From NCBI GenBank assembly GCA_030641085.1, contig DAOWIC010000030.1:1-9511 (forward strand): DNA of 9,511 bases. Reading direction: 5' to 3'. Position 1 is the first letter of the stretch. Each line of letters opens with the position of its first letter. This stretch comes from Calditrichota bacterium (lineage in GTDB: Bacteria > Zixibacteria > MSB-5A5 > GN15 > FEB-12). Of this stretch, positions 1-5,662 are shown piece by piece. A model generated the notes under the pieces. That model saw nothing but the letters and a program-made list of their open reading frames with translations, ran no database searches and was not told the origin of the DNA. The translations under genes were made by a program, and so were the position numbers.

Positions 1-363
1 ATGAACCGAATTGTCGCCGACTCGGCCATCTACACCGGTGGACGCGTGGATCAGTTCGCCTTCAAGGGATTCAGAGCGGACACCTCGATCCAGTGCGTGA
101 CACTCGGAATGATTGCCAACCTGGGGCCGACCCATATCACCCTGCCATCCGGCGCCGGGCGGCTGGTGACGGTCTTCATATCGTCGCTTGACGGCAAGCC
201 GATTGAAAGCCTGACGGTTGATACTACCACGACCAATCCGGCCAACAGCCTTATGACGGTCGCGGACCATATCCAGGGCGACGGTCCGAATGACACCCTG
301 CCGTTTACGGAGCGGGATAAGATGCAGATCTACCCCGCCTTCGTTGTGCGCCATGCGAAATAG
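1..363 (+). CDS. Hypothetical protein, possibly 5'-truncated
   Basis: This is an open frame of 120 codons ending in TAG. I do not recognise the product. The ATG sits on the first base of the window, so neither a ribosome binding site nor an in-frame upstream extension can be checked; this may be the C-terminal part of a longer protein. The predicted protein is polar with alternating hydrophobic stretches (for example GRLVTVFISSLDGKPIESLTV, residues about 53-73), suggesting beta strands. It has no membrane segment, cysteine cluster or catalytic motif that I can name. Codon use is GC-rich at third positions like the clear genes here, which supports real coding. The frame ends 9 bp before a strong terminator shared with the convergent nuclease gene. 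Confidence 0.6.
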   Translation: MNRIVADSAIYTGGRVDQFAFKGFRADTSIQCVTLGMIANLGPTHITLPSGAGRLVTVFISSLDGKPIESLTVDTTTTNPANSLMTVADHIQGDGPNDTLPFTERDKMQIYPAFVVRHAK

Positions 364-372
364 AAATTGCTC

Positions 373-408
373 AAAAAAAAGACCCGGCCAAGCCGGGTCT
401 TTTTTTTT
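373..408. terminator. Bidirectional Rho-independent terminator
   Basis: An 8-bp perfect GC-rich stem (GACCCGGC at 381-388, GCCGGGTC at 392-399) with a CAA loop is preceded by eight A (373-380) and followed by nine T (400-408). The A and T tracts also pair, and each strand gets a U-tract after the hairpin. It lies between the convergent stops at 363 (+) and 427 (-), so it should end transcription of both the hypothetical gene and the minus-strand nuclease operon. Confidence 0.95.
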
Positions 409-426
409 GCATGCATCTCAACGCGC

Positions 427-1662
427 CTATTTCTCTTTTTCATTCTCTTCAATTGTGAGCTTTACCGATACGCGCGAAGTCTCCTTTTCGACCACAAACG
501 GCTCCAGCCGCTTCGCCTGATCTTCCGGCAGCCGCCCCTTGCTGAACAGATCCTTCATCACCGCCCGGCCGTCGAGATTGAAGTAATCATCCAGTCCCAT
601 CTGTCGCGCTTCCGATGTCAGTTCGGCGAACTTGGCCGCGTCCTCTGTCTTCGTAACGAATTTTCGCTCTCGCCCGAGCTTGACACCGACATACCCGGTC
701 TCTCCGTCAAGGCGAGACAGTCCGGTCTGTCGCGCCGCATCCAGCAAATCGGCCTTGAGACCGTCGAGCTTCTTCTTCGAAACGGCCGCCTCGTAGTGGG
801 CGGCGATATACGCCTCAGCCAATCGCTTCAAACCCTCCGGGCTGAGGTTTTCAGGCTCGCCCACATCGGTTTCACCATCGAGCATGGCGCGATGTCGCTT
901 GGCTGGACATATCTCCTGGAAGTCGCAGTAGTTACACAACGGTCCCTCTTTGGCAGGGAAACTCTCCAGCCGGGTTGCCTCGATCGTCTCCGCCACCGCC
1001 AGGCGATACTCTTCGGCCAGTTGCTCCAGATCGCCCGGCTCCAGGCGCGTGCGCACGATTTCGTCCTTGCGCAGGAAATACTGGGCCAGATCGATCTGCT
1101 CGTACTGCGGATACTGCGACTGCACCGCCAGTTGATACAGGCCCATCTGGTACCGGAACCGAGGATCGCTCGGCTGTGCCAGGTTTTGCCCGGTTTTGTA
1201 ATCGCATATCTCCACCACGCCGTCATCCCGCCGCCAAAGACGATCGATATAGCAACGGAACTTAAACGGCGTCCCGAGCAGGTGAAACGAAATATGCATC
1301 TCCGCTCCCAGCAGCGTCCCCTGGTCAAAAGGCGCGTGCCGTTCGTGATGCCTGATCAGCATCTCCTCGCCGATCCGGATATAGTCGTCGATAGTGTAAA
1401 ATTCAGATATCACTTTGAACAGTTTGTGGTCGATCTTCGCCCACTCGCCGTGATAGAGCTTAAGCATATCCTCTTTGGGAAAAAGGATCCCGTCCGCGCC
1501 GAGAGTGTACATTTTCTGCAGCACACGATGGACAGCGTTACCGAGATAAGTGTCGGCGGTTACTGTTTTTACCGTCGGCACCCGTTCGATATAGCGAAAA
1601 CTGAACTTGCGCGGACAATTGCGATAACTGTCGAGAGAACTGTAACTATAAGCAGACAGCAT
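427..1662 (-). CDS. RecB/Cas4-like PD-(D/E)XK nuclease family protein
   Basis: The product is 411 aa with the layout of the PDDEXK_1 (RecB/AddB/Cas4-type) nuclease family. Visible motifs in order are: N-terminal SYSSLDSYRNCPRKF with Cys16; GNAVHRVL with His45 (motif I); YIDRLW with Asp140; VEICDYKTGQ with Asp154 and Lys156 (the D...(D/E)xK core); and the QxxxY-like YQMGLYQLAV at 171-180. C243-x2-C246-x5-C252 together with Cys16 forms the usual four-cysteine [4Fe-4S] staple. Residues about 270-411 form a charged, helical C-terminal extension of unknown role. No helicase domain is attached, so the protein is neither AddB nor RecB. The ATG is fixed by an excellent Shine-Dalgarno just upstream. 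It follows the GT2 gene by 35 bp and is probably co-transcribed with it. A DNA-processing nuclease is expected from the family; the biological role is unknown. Confidence 0.9.
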   Translation of the reverse strand: MLSAYSYSSLDSYRNCPRKFSFRYIERVPTVKTVTADTYLGNAVHRVLQKMYTLGADGILFPKEDMLKLYHGEWAKIDHKLFKVISEFYTIDDYIRIGEEMLIRHHERHAPFDQGTLLGAEMHISFHLLGTPFKFRCYIDRLWRRDDGVVEICDYKTGQNLAQPSDPRFRYQMGLYQLAVQSQYPQYEQIDLAQYFLRKDEIVRTRLEPGDLEQLAEEYRLAVAETIEATRLESFPAKEGPLCNYCDFQEICPAKRHRAMLDGETDVGEPENLSPEGLKRLAEAYIAAHYEAAVSKKKLDGLKADLLDAARQTGLSRLDGETGYVGVKLGRERKFVTKTEDAAKFAELTSEARQMGLDDYFNLDGRAVMKDLFSKGRLPEDQAKRLEPFVVEKETSRVSVKLTIEENEKEK

Positions 1663-1666
1663 ATCA

Positions 1667-1678
1667 GATCACCTCCCC
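1667..1678 (-). promoter_or_regulatory. Strong ribosome binding site of the nuclease gene
   Basis: On the minus strand this reads GGGGAGGTGATC, close to a full anti-16S match, ending 4 nt before the ATG at 1660-1662. It fixes the nuclease start and suggests independent, efficient translation even though the gene lies only 35 bp after the GT2 gene. Confidence 0.9.
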
Positions 1679-1697
1679 CATGTATGAGTTCCGGTTT

Positions 1698-2708
1698 TTA
1701 TCGCAGCTTATATCTATCGAAAACAGCCTTGAGAAACCCGACTCCCAGGCCGAAATGAATCGTGGGAAAGATCAGCGGTCCGAACAACAGGCAACCGAGT
1801 CGCTTCTCCCTCAGCGAAAGCACAAGCGAGAAACCGATCACAATCAGCAGATAAAACGCCACCAGCGATTCAAACAGGCTCTGGATTGTCTCGGAGGCGA
1901 ATGAAAGAACGAACAAAAGCGCTATGGCCACCACGGCCGCTGCGGAAAACCACTGCACCGGCGAAAATATCTGATGTTTCCGGGCGTATTTGAACCGCCC
2001 CATGCCATAACGATTCATTTGTCGCCACAACCCCTGCAGAGTGGAGCGCGGGTAGTAGAGCACGCGCAACTTTGGCGACAACCACGATTTCAAGCCGGCC
2101 CTGTGGACGCGGTGATTGAAGTCTACGTCCTCGCAGGCATCGAACTCTTCATCGAAATAGCCGACCTTCTCAAACACTTCGCGGCGGTACATCGCCCCGG
2201 TCGAGGTAGGGTCGGCCACTCCCTCCGTCTCGGAGTATATCTCCGAACCCGGCTTGTGACCGAGCGCCGAGCCGCGACAGGAGGCTACCGCCTGCTGAAA
2301 CTCGTTGATATCGGGCGGTCGGAGCGGCTGCGGACGACAGAGACAATCGGCCCCGGTCTCTTTAAAGATCGCCACGATGTCGGCAAGGAAGTTCTTGCTC
2401 GGAATATAAGTGTGGCCGTCAAGCACCAGAATATACGGCGCCGTTGTATTCTTCACTCCCACGTTACGTCCCGACGACGGCAGTGCTCGCGGATTGTCGA
2501 GCACTTTGAGCGAACCGAAGCGCGGCTTGAACGACTCGGCAATCTCGCGGCTGCGGTCAGTGGAATTACCGTCGGCAACGACAATCTCGAGATGATCCAT
2601 AGGAAAATCCTGGAGGTATATTTGATCGAGCGTCTGGCCGATGAACTTCTCCTCGTTGCGCACGGGCATCACGATAGCCAGATCATATTTAGACTCGCCG
2701 TTGGTCAT
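1698..2708 (-). CDS. GT2 family glycosyltransferase, ExoA-like, membrane anchored
   Basis: The product is 336 aa. An N-terminal GT-A fold of glycosyltransferase family 2 is clear: LAIVMPVRNEEKFIGQTL (10-27), VVADGNSTDRS (43-53), the metal-site position LVLDGHTYIP (94-103), the acceptor-loop ACEDVDFNHR (191-200), and the downstream QMNRYGMGRF (230-239) where many GT2 enzymes carry QxxRW. Three hydrophobic segments follow (about 252-271, 279-298, 304-330), placing the catalytic domain on the cytoplasmic face of the inner membrane. This arrangement and the DGH motif resemble ExoA-type enzymes of exopolysaccharide synthesis; donor and acceptor cannot be read from sequence. The ATG start has only a moderate Shine-Dalgarno (TTAGGAA). 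The neighbouring GT4 gene supports a polysaccharide or glycolipid pathway. Confidence 0.92.
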   Translation of the reverse strand: MTNGESKYDLAIVMPVRNEEKFIGQTLDQIYLQDFPMDHLEIVVADGNSTDRSREIAESFKPRFGSLKVLDNPRALPSSGRNVGVKNTTAPYILVLDGHTYIPSKNFLADIVAIFKETGADCLCRPQPLRPPDINEFQQAVASCRGSALGHKPGSEIYSETEGVADPTSTGAMYRREVFEKVGYFDEEFDACEDVDFNHRVHRAGLKSWLSPKLRVLYYPRSTLQGLWRQMNRYGMGRFKYARKHQIFSPVQWFSAAAVVAIALLFVLSFASETIQSLFESLVAFYLLIVIGFSLVLSLREKRLGCLLFGPLIFPTIHFGLGVGFLKAVFDRYKLR

Positions 2709-2731
2709 AGGGCAGATTCCTAAGCTGGTCG

Positions 2732-2744
2732 TAACTCTGAGTTA
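2732..2744. promoter_or_regulatory. 13-bp palindrome upstream of the GT2 gene
   Basis: TAACTC-T-GAGTTA is a perfect inverted repeat 23 bp upstream of the GT2 start codon, in the 160-bp gap between the two glycosyltransferase genes. It could be an operator or a small RNA hairpin in the 5' leader. A repeat this short may also occur by chance. Confidence 0.2.
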
Positions 2745-2868
2745 TTTCAAGTATGTTACCGGCAACTATAGTCGATGACACCGCGTCGCACAACAAAAAC
2801 TTGGTTTCATCGCCATGTTGAGATTAAAGATGGGAAAGCGGAGACTGAAAAAACGCTTTGAGAAAGTG

Positions 2869-3936
2869 CTATCGAGCGGACGGTCGTGAGTAGAACTCGA
2901 GCCAGCGGCGGCTTATTTTCTTCCAATCGAAACGAGTGGCTGTCGTCTCGCCGCGCTGTGACAACTGTTTCACCAACTCCGAGTTTTCAACCAGTTCGAT
3001 CAGGCGATCCGCCAGTCCGCCATGATCGCCTGCTTTGACAATGAGGGCATCGTGGCGATCCTCGAGCGCGTCGCGGATCCCTCCCACCGGCGTCGTCACT
3101 ACCGGCAAACCGTGGGCGGCCGCCTCGAGCAGGGTCTCGGGCAGGTAATCAACCGAGCAGCAGTTCAGGTAGATATCGGACTCCCGCAGGTGGCGGCGGA
3201 AAGAATCCCTGTCGATCTCACCGGTGAAAGTAATCCCGCCGATCTTCCCCATCGCAACCATCACCTCCAGCCGGGCACGCTCCGGGCCATCGCCGATAAC
3301 AAGCATCTCAGTACGCGGGTATTTCTGTTTGACCAGCTTAAACGCCCGGATAGCGCAGCGGAGGTTGCTGATCTTATCGAGATGTCCGGCCACAACAATC
3401 CGCGGCTGAACCGATTCGATCAGTCTCGGCTCCACAAGGGACAGGTCAACCGAACCGGAAATATATACACCGCGCAGGCCGACCGACTTCGCCTGCTGGA
3501 CCTGATAATCCGAGGCCAAGAGCACGCGGTCACACAATAGCAGTACCGCCCGGGTGAGCCGTCCTATCTCGTCCGGTCCGGATTCACTGACGCCATTGCC
3601 GCAGTCGAGGAGGACCCGCTTTCCGAAAAAACGTGTTATCAGTACCAACGGCAGAATCCAGCCGTAGAAGGAAACGCCCGGTCCGCCAAACAGGTGAACC
3701 ATGTCGAAAGCAGGAAGGCGTCGGGCCAGCTTTCTGAAATATGAGTACCTGGCCGCCATCCGTGAGAAAAAGCGTGATGCTATCCCGGCTGTATCGTAAC
3801 CGAGTATCTTCGCATCACTGCCGGCAGCTCGAAGCAATCCGCTCAACTTTTCCGCGCGTTCTCTTTGCCCCCCGGCAGGACCGGCTTCGGAGGTAATGAA
3901 CAACACTCGCGGTATATCGGTCCTGTCGGCTGTCAC
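2869..3936 (-). CDS. GT4 family glycosyltransferase (GT-B fold)
   Basis: The product is 355 aa, normal length for family 4. The N-terminal Rossmann domain begins RVLFITSEAGPAGGQRERAEK (10-30), with the glycine-rich acceptor loop GPAGGQ. The C-terminal donor domain starts at about residue 178 (PRIVVAGHLDKISN) and contains MLVIGDGPERARLE (211-224), VTFTGE-like GITFTGEIDR (234-243) and the nucleotide-sugar motif DYLPETLLEAAAHGLPVV (263-280). In that motif Asp263 replaces the first Glu of the common E-x7-E pair and Glu271 is kept, a variant also seen in active enzymes. The start used is GTG, 10 codons before the first beta strand, and it lacks a good Shine-Dalgarno. A GGAG at 3994-3997 lies too far upstream and precedes only ATT in frame. 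No signal peptide or clear transmembrane anchor is visible. The donor sugar is not predictable. Confidence 0.9.
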   Translation of the reverse strand: MTADRTDIPRVLFITSEAGPAGGQRERAEKLSGLLRAAGSDAKILGYDTAGIASRFFSRMAARYSYFRKLARRLPAFDMVHLFGGPGVSFYGWILPLVLITRFFGKRVLLDCGNGVSESGPDEIGRLTRAVLLLCDRVLLASDYQVQQAKSVGLRGVYISGSVDLSLVEPRLIESVQPRIVVAGHLDKISNLRCAIRAFKLVKQKYPRTEMLVIGDGPERARLEVMVAMGKIGGITFTGEIDRDSFRRHLRESDIYLNCCSVDYLPETLLEAAAHGLPVVTTPVGGIRDALEDRHDALIVKAGDHGGLADRLIELVENSELVKQLSQRGETTATRFDWKKISRRWLEFYSRPSAR

Positions 3937-4032
3937 GTGCCGGGCGACTGATTCAATCGAGAGACTCTTGTGCCGCTGACTGCTTATAATCTGCTCCTTT
4001 TTTGCTGAGGGTTGGCTGTTCGACCTTCAAGG

Positions 4033-4038
4033 ATTATA
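4033..4038 (-). promoter_or_regulatory. Possible -10 box upstream of the GT4 gene
   Basis: The minus strand carries a perfect TATAAT about 97 bp upstream of the GTG start of the GT4 gene. No good -35 hexamer lies 16-18 bp upstream (TAGTCG at spacing 17), so support is weak. It would give the glycosyltransferase gene its own promoter, downstream of the dockerin-repeat gene. Confidence 0.2.
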
Positions 4039-4099
4039 CTCGGTAAGGCTTTGGGCGACTAAAGAAAGTAAGCAACAGAAGCCGGTCCGGTCGACGCCG

Positions 4100-4125
4100 T
4101 GACAGGCCCGATTTCGGCCTGTTCA
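4100..4125 (-). terminator. Stem-loop after the dockerin-repeat gene, without U-tract
   Basis: CAGGCC (4103-4108) pairs with GGCCTG (4116-4121); the stem can be extended through TGA/TCA with a one-base bulge. It lies 43 bp past the stop of the dockerin-repeat gene. There is no T-run on either side, so it is not a classic intrinsic terminator; it may protect the 3' end of the mRNA or weaken read-through into the GT4 gene. Confidence 0.3.
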
Positions 4126-4167
4126 GATTTTGAGCAGGTGATCTTGTCTGGAGTAAAATGCAGCAGC

Positions 4168-4887
4168 TTACTGCTCGCAATAAACCGGAGGCAGGCCGCC
4201 CGACATATTGAACATCCAGCGCGACATGTAAACCAGGTCGGCGATATCAACCCCGCCGCTACCGTCGACATCAGCCTCCGCAAGGCAGGGTGGTGATGGC
4301 CCGGTGGGGCTGTTGACCGCCCAATTGACAAAGTAAACCAGGTCAGCGATATCGGTCCGGTCGGACGGATCGCCGTCGATATTGCCCCGGATGCCTGCGC
4401 AGCAGCCGGCGGTATCGAGCGATGTTATCCCAAAAGCCGGGAACGGTCCGGCGGCAGCCCAACTTATATGGCCCGATTCATACGAGGCAGCATGGTACGT
4501 CAGCGAGACAGTCTGCGAAAAATCGCCGACGAGAAAGTGGGTGGTATATCGATATGGGTCGACTGCCCCGAACTCCGATTCGACCGGCAGCAAAGACGGG
4601 ACACCGTCGATAAGACATTGCGCCAGCGTAGCCGGTTCAAGGGAAAGGTCGGCAACATAGAAATCGGCTATCGTGCCGCCGGACTGATTTTCGATGGTTA
4701 CCGTCACAGTATCGAGATTCGATTGCCACTGAAAAACAAGGTTGGATGAATCCGGGAAGACCATTCCGTCGAATGCCCGGGCCGGTGAAGTGAGCAGCAG
4801 CAACGCGCCCAGCGCCGGCGTCGCCACAGATAGTAGATTTTTATAGTATCGCGTCGATTCCCGATGTCTAATCACGGTGTCGTCCAT
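4168..4887 (-). CDS. Secreted protein with a C-terminal dockerin-type repeat pair
   Basis: The product is 239 aa from the chosen ATG. The N-terminus is a signal peptide with an extended n-region: basic residues to about 16, hydrophobic core LLSVATPALGALLLL, and a likely cleavage after SPARA (about residue 38). The middle (about 40-155) is beta-rich and unrecognised. After a CC pair (162-163) come two dockerin-type calcium-binding repeats, GNIDGDPSD...DIADLVYFV (168-188) and ADVDGSGG...DIADLVYMS (205-223), separated by a proline-rich linker ending in Cys191. The acidic D-x-D-G-D/S loops fit Ca2+ binding. In related bacteria such terminal modules occur on many exported proteins and need not indicate a cellulosome; the partner here is unknown. 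A GTG 45 bp upstream keeps the frame open, but the ATG at 4885-4887 has GGGAG 4 nt upstream and gives a better signal peptide. Confidence 0.85.
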   Translation of the reverse strand: MDDTVIRHRESTRYYKNLLSVATPALGALLLLTSPARAFDGMVFPDSSNLVFQWQSNLDTVTVTIENQSGGTIADFYVADLSLEPATLAQCLIDGVPSLLPVESEFGAVDPYRYTTHFLVGDFSQTVSLTYHAASYESGHISWAAAGPFPAFGITSLDTAGCCAGIRGNIDGDPSDRTDIADLVYFVNWAVNSPTGPSPPCLAEADVDGSGGVDIADLVYMSRWMFNMSGGLPPVYCEQ

Positions 4888-4891
4888 CACA

Positions 4892-4896
4892 CTCCC
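4892..4896 (-). promoter_or_regulatory. RBS deciding the start of the dockerin-repeat gene
   Basis: GGGAG on the minus strand, 4 nt before the ATG at 4885-4887. It favours this start over the in-frame GTG at 4930-4932, which has no Shine-Dalgarno-like sequence. Confidence 0.6.
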
Positions 4897-4957
4897 AACA
4901 GTGGTTGTCTCATCTGCAGATTGACAATACACCCGAACCTGTTTATGAGATTACTCC

Positions 4958-4985
4958 AATATAGTTCATTTCCCCGGACGCGCAA
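4958..4985 (-). promoter_or_regulatory. Candidate sigma70-type promoter of the dockerin-repeat gene
   Basis: On the minus strand TTGCGC (4980-4985) is followed after 16 bp by TATATT (4958-4963). The -10 is 5/6 and the -35 3/6 to consensus. A start near 4951 would give a leader of about 65 nt before the ATG at 4887. Plausible position, modest sequence support. Confidence 0.3.
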
Positions 4986-5162
4986 TCGGAGAGTGTCGAA
5001 AACGAGCGGCCAGAGCCAGAATCCAGATCCTGCGCATGGCCCTCTTGTCGACGATACGAACAGCGGAACTGCCTTTGCGGTTCGGCTTCGTTCGCCCCCG
5101 ACTGACCGTTTTTGTCACATCCGTCTCTCGCCCGCGCCCTCGCCATCGGGCGCCGTGCTGAA

Positions 5163-5176
5163 ACGTGGATCCACGT
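5163..5176. repeat. 14-bp perfect palindrome
   Basis: ACGTGGATCCACGT is self-complementary over its full length. It covers the GTG that could start the small frame at 5165-5311. Together with a 10-bp palindrome CTGCCGGCAG (5201-5210) and CTATGA-TG-TCATAG (5269-5282) it makes this stretch rich in short inverted repeats. Function unknown. Confidence 0.45.
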
Positions 5177-5311
5177 CCTGACGAAAGCCATCCCGCGGCC
5201 CTGCCGGCAGCGCGATTGAGTAATCTGAAGCAGGATAAAGAGTTCTGGCGGTCGCTCGACACCCTCTACTATGATGTCATAGAAGGCTACCATCTTGAGT
5301 GCCTCAGATAG
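5165..5311 (+). CDS. Candidate 48-aa small protein or gene remnant
   Basis: The frame runs from GTG at 5165 to TAG at 5309-5311. Its second half, NLKQDKEFWRSLDTLYYDVI, is protein-like, with GC-rich third codon positions similar to the real genes nearby. There is no Shine-Dalgarno before the GTG. The same frame is also open upstream of a TGA at 5159-5161, so this may be the 3' remnant of a decayed gene instead of a translated small protein. I do not recognise a family. Palindromes overlap it, so a structured non-coding role is equally possible. Confidence 0.2.
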   Translation: MDPRPDESHPAALPAARLSNLKQDKEFWRSLDTLYYDVIEGYHLECLR

Positions 5312-5328
5312 CAGCCAATCCCTATAAT

Positions 5329-5345
5329 CCGTTAATTATTAACGG
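5329..5345. promoter_or_regulatory. 17-bp perfect inverted repeat, putative operator
   Basis: CCGTTAAT-T-ATTAACGG, two perfect 8-bp arms around a single T, lies 26 bp upstream of the Rex-like site in the AT-rich control region before the hydrogenase operon. Its inner part (GTTAA...TTAAC) resembles Rex half-sites of some clostridia, but the spacing is 3 instead of 4 bp and the outer bases are CC/GG, so I do not assign it to Rex. A dimeric transcription factor site is the best guess. Confidence 0.45.
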
Positions 5346-5371
5346 TATTCACGACCCTGCACATCTCGCTT

Positions 5372-5389
5372 TTGTGAAACTTTTCTCAA
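5372..5389. promoter_or_regulatory. Rex-like redox-repressor operator
   Basis: TTGTGAA-ACTT-TTCTCAA matches the Rex consensus TTGTGAA-N4-TTCACAA at 13 of 14 half-site positions (one A to T change). Rex is a repressor that leaves DNA when NADH is high relative to NAD+. The site ends 7 bp before a TTGACA box in front of a hydrogenase operon that is itself NAD(P)-linked. The CRP/FNR family is an alternative, since TGTGA-N6-TCACA has the same spacing; the A and T inside the half-sites favour Rex. Confidence 0.5.
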
Positions 5390-5396
5390 TATCTTC

Positions 5397-5433
5397 TTGA
5401 CATTTTTTAACTTAATGATTACTTGCCGATAAT
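5397..5433 (+). promoter_or_regulatory. Putative hydrogenase operon promoter region
   Basis: A perfect -35 hexamer TTGACA (5397-5402) stands just downstream of the Rex-like site. At the standard 17-bp spacing the -10 is poor (TACTTG); a better GATAAT (5428-5433) is 25 bp away, too far for ordinary sigma70. The start point is therefore uncertain. If used, the promoter would leave a leader of about 230-260 nt before the first operon gene. Confidence 0.3.
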
Positions 5434-5605
5434 TAGGTATGGGGGTCCGAAATGGCTCAGCAACAGGCGGAATAGACTTCTATCGAGTGCCTTCTTTGCG
5501 TAAATTTGGATATAGTTATCGGAAAAAGTAAGATCGCGACAAAAACGGTCGAATCACATCAATAGCGATTTTAGAAGCCATTGGAAAGGGCGAACTGAGA
5601 CAGCA

Positions 5606-5662
5606 ATGAGCAGCATGAATATGAACTCTATGAACAGATACACCATGAGTAGCAGGGACTAA
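5606..5662 (+). CDS. Candidate Met-rich 18-aa leader peptide
   Basis: The frame encodes MSSMNMNSMNRYTMSSRD, with five methionines and five serines in 18 residues, and its TAA ends 4 nt before the ATG of the beta-subunit gene. It is in a different frame from that gene. This position would allow translational coupling. Against it, the nearest purine-rich stretch (GGAAAGGG, 5583-5590) ends 15 nt before the ATG, which is too far for a good Shine-Dalgarno. The ATGA repeats may simply be chance. Confidence 0.2.
   Translation: MSSMNMNSMNRYTMSSRD

Noticed and set aside
367..1758. 463-codon open frame on the + strand
   Set aside because: It lies opposite the PD-(D/E)XK nuclease gene, which shows family motifs and a strong ribosome binding site. 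The + frame begins inside a terminator and has no recognisable motif; it is a shadow of GC-rich codon use.
1974..2723. 249-codon open frame on the + strand
   Set aside because: Antisense to the GT2 gene, with no ribosome binding site or family motif; the minus strand carries all GT2 signatures.
3022..3540. 172-codon open frame on the + strand
   Set aside because: Antisense to the GT4 gene and without recognisable features.
3985..3990. TATAAT on the + strand before the divergent region
   Set aside because: No -35 box at usable spacing and no + strand gene downstream before 4887; probably chance.
3988..4003. AAAAAAGGAG followed by ATT as an alternative GT4 start
   Set aside because: ATT initiation is very rare, the spacing is only 3 nt, and the added residues (about 18) do not resemble a GT4 N-terminus. 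GTG at 3934-3936 is preferred despite its poor Shine-Dalgarno.
4888..4932. GTG at 4930-4932 as start of the dockerin-repeat protein
   Set aside because: It adds 15 polar residues before an already long n-region and has no ribosome binding site, whereas the ATG at 4885-4887 has GGGAG upstream.
4943..5293. 116- and 98-codon overlapping open frames on the minus strand
   Set aside because: Both are rich in Arg, Gly and Ser with no domain-like pattern. They overlap each other in different frames and have no Shine-Dalgarno; best read as chance frames in GC-rich DNA.
5372..5389. Reading the palindrome as a CRP/FNR site that binds the operon's own cNMP-fold protein
   Set aside because: That protein ends before any helix-turn-helix, so it cannot bind DNA in the Crp manner. 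A separate CRP/FNR regulator remains possible, but the A/T bases flanking the half-sites fit Rex better.
5439..5531. 30-codon open frame in the hydrogenase leader
   Set aside because: No ribosome binding site (an AGG only 1 nt before the ATG), no family resemblance, and AT-rich control-region context.
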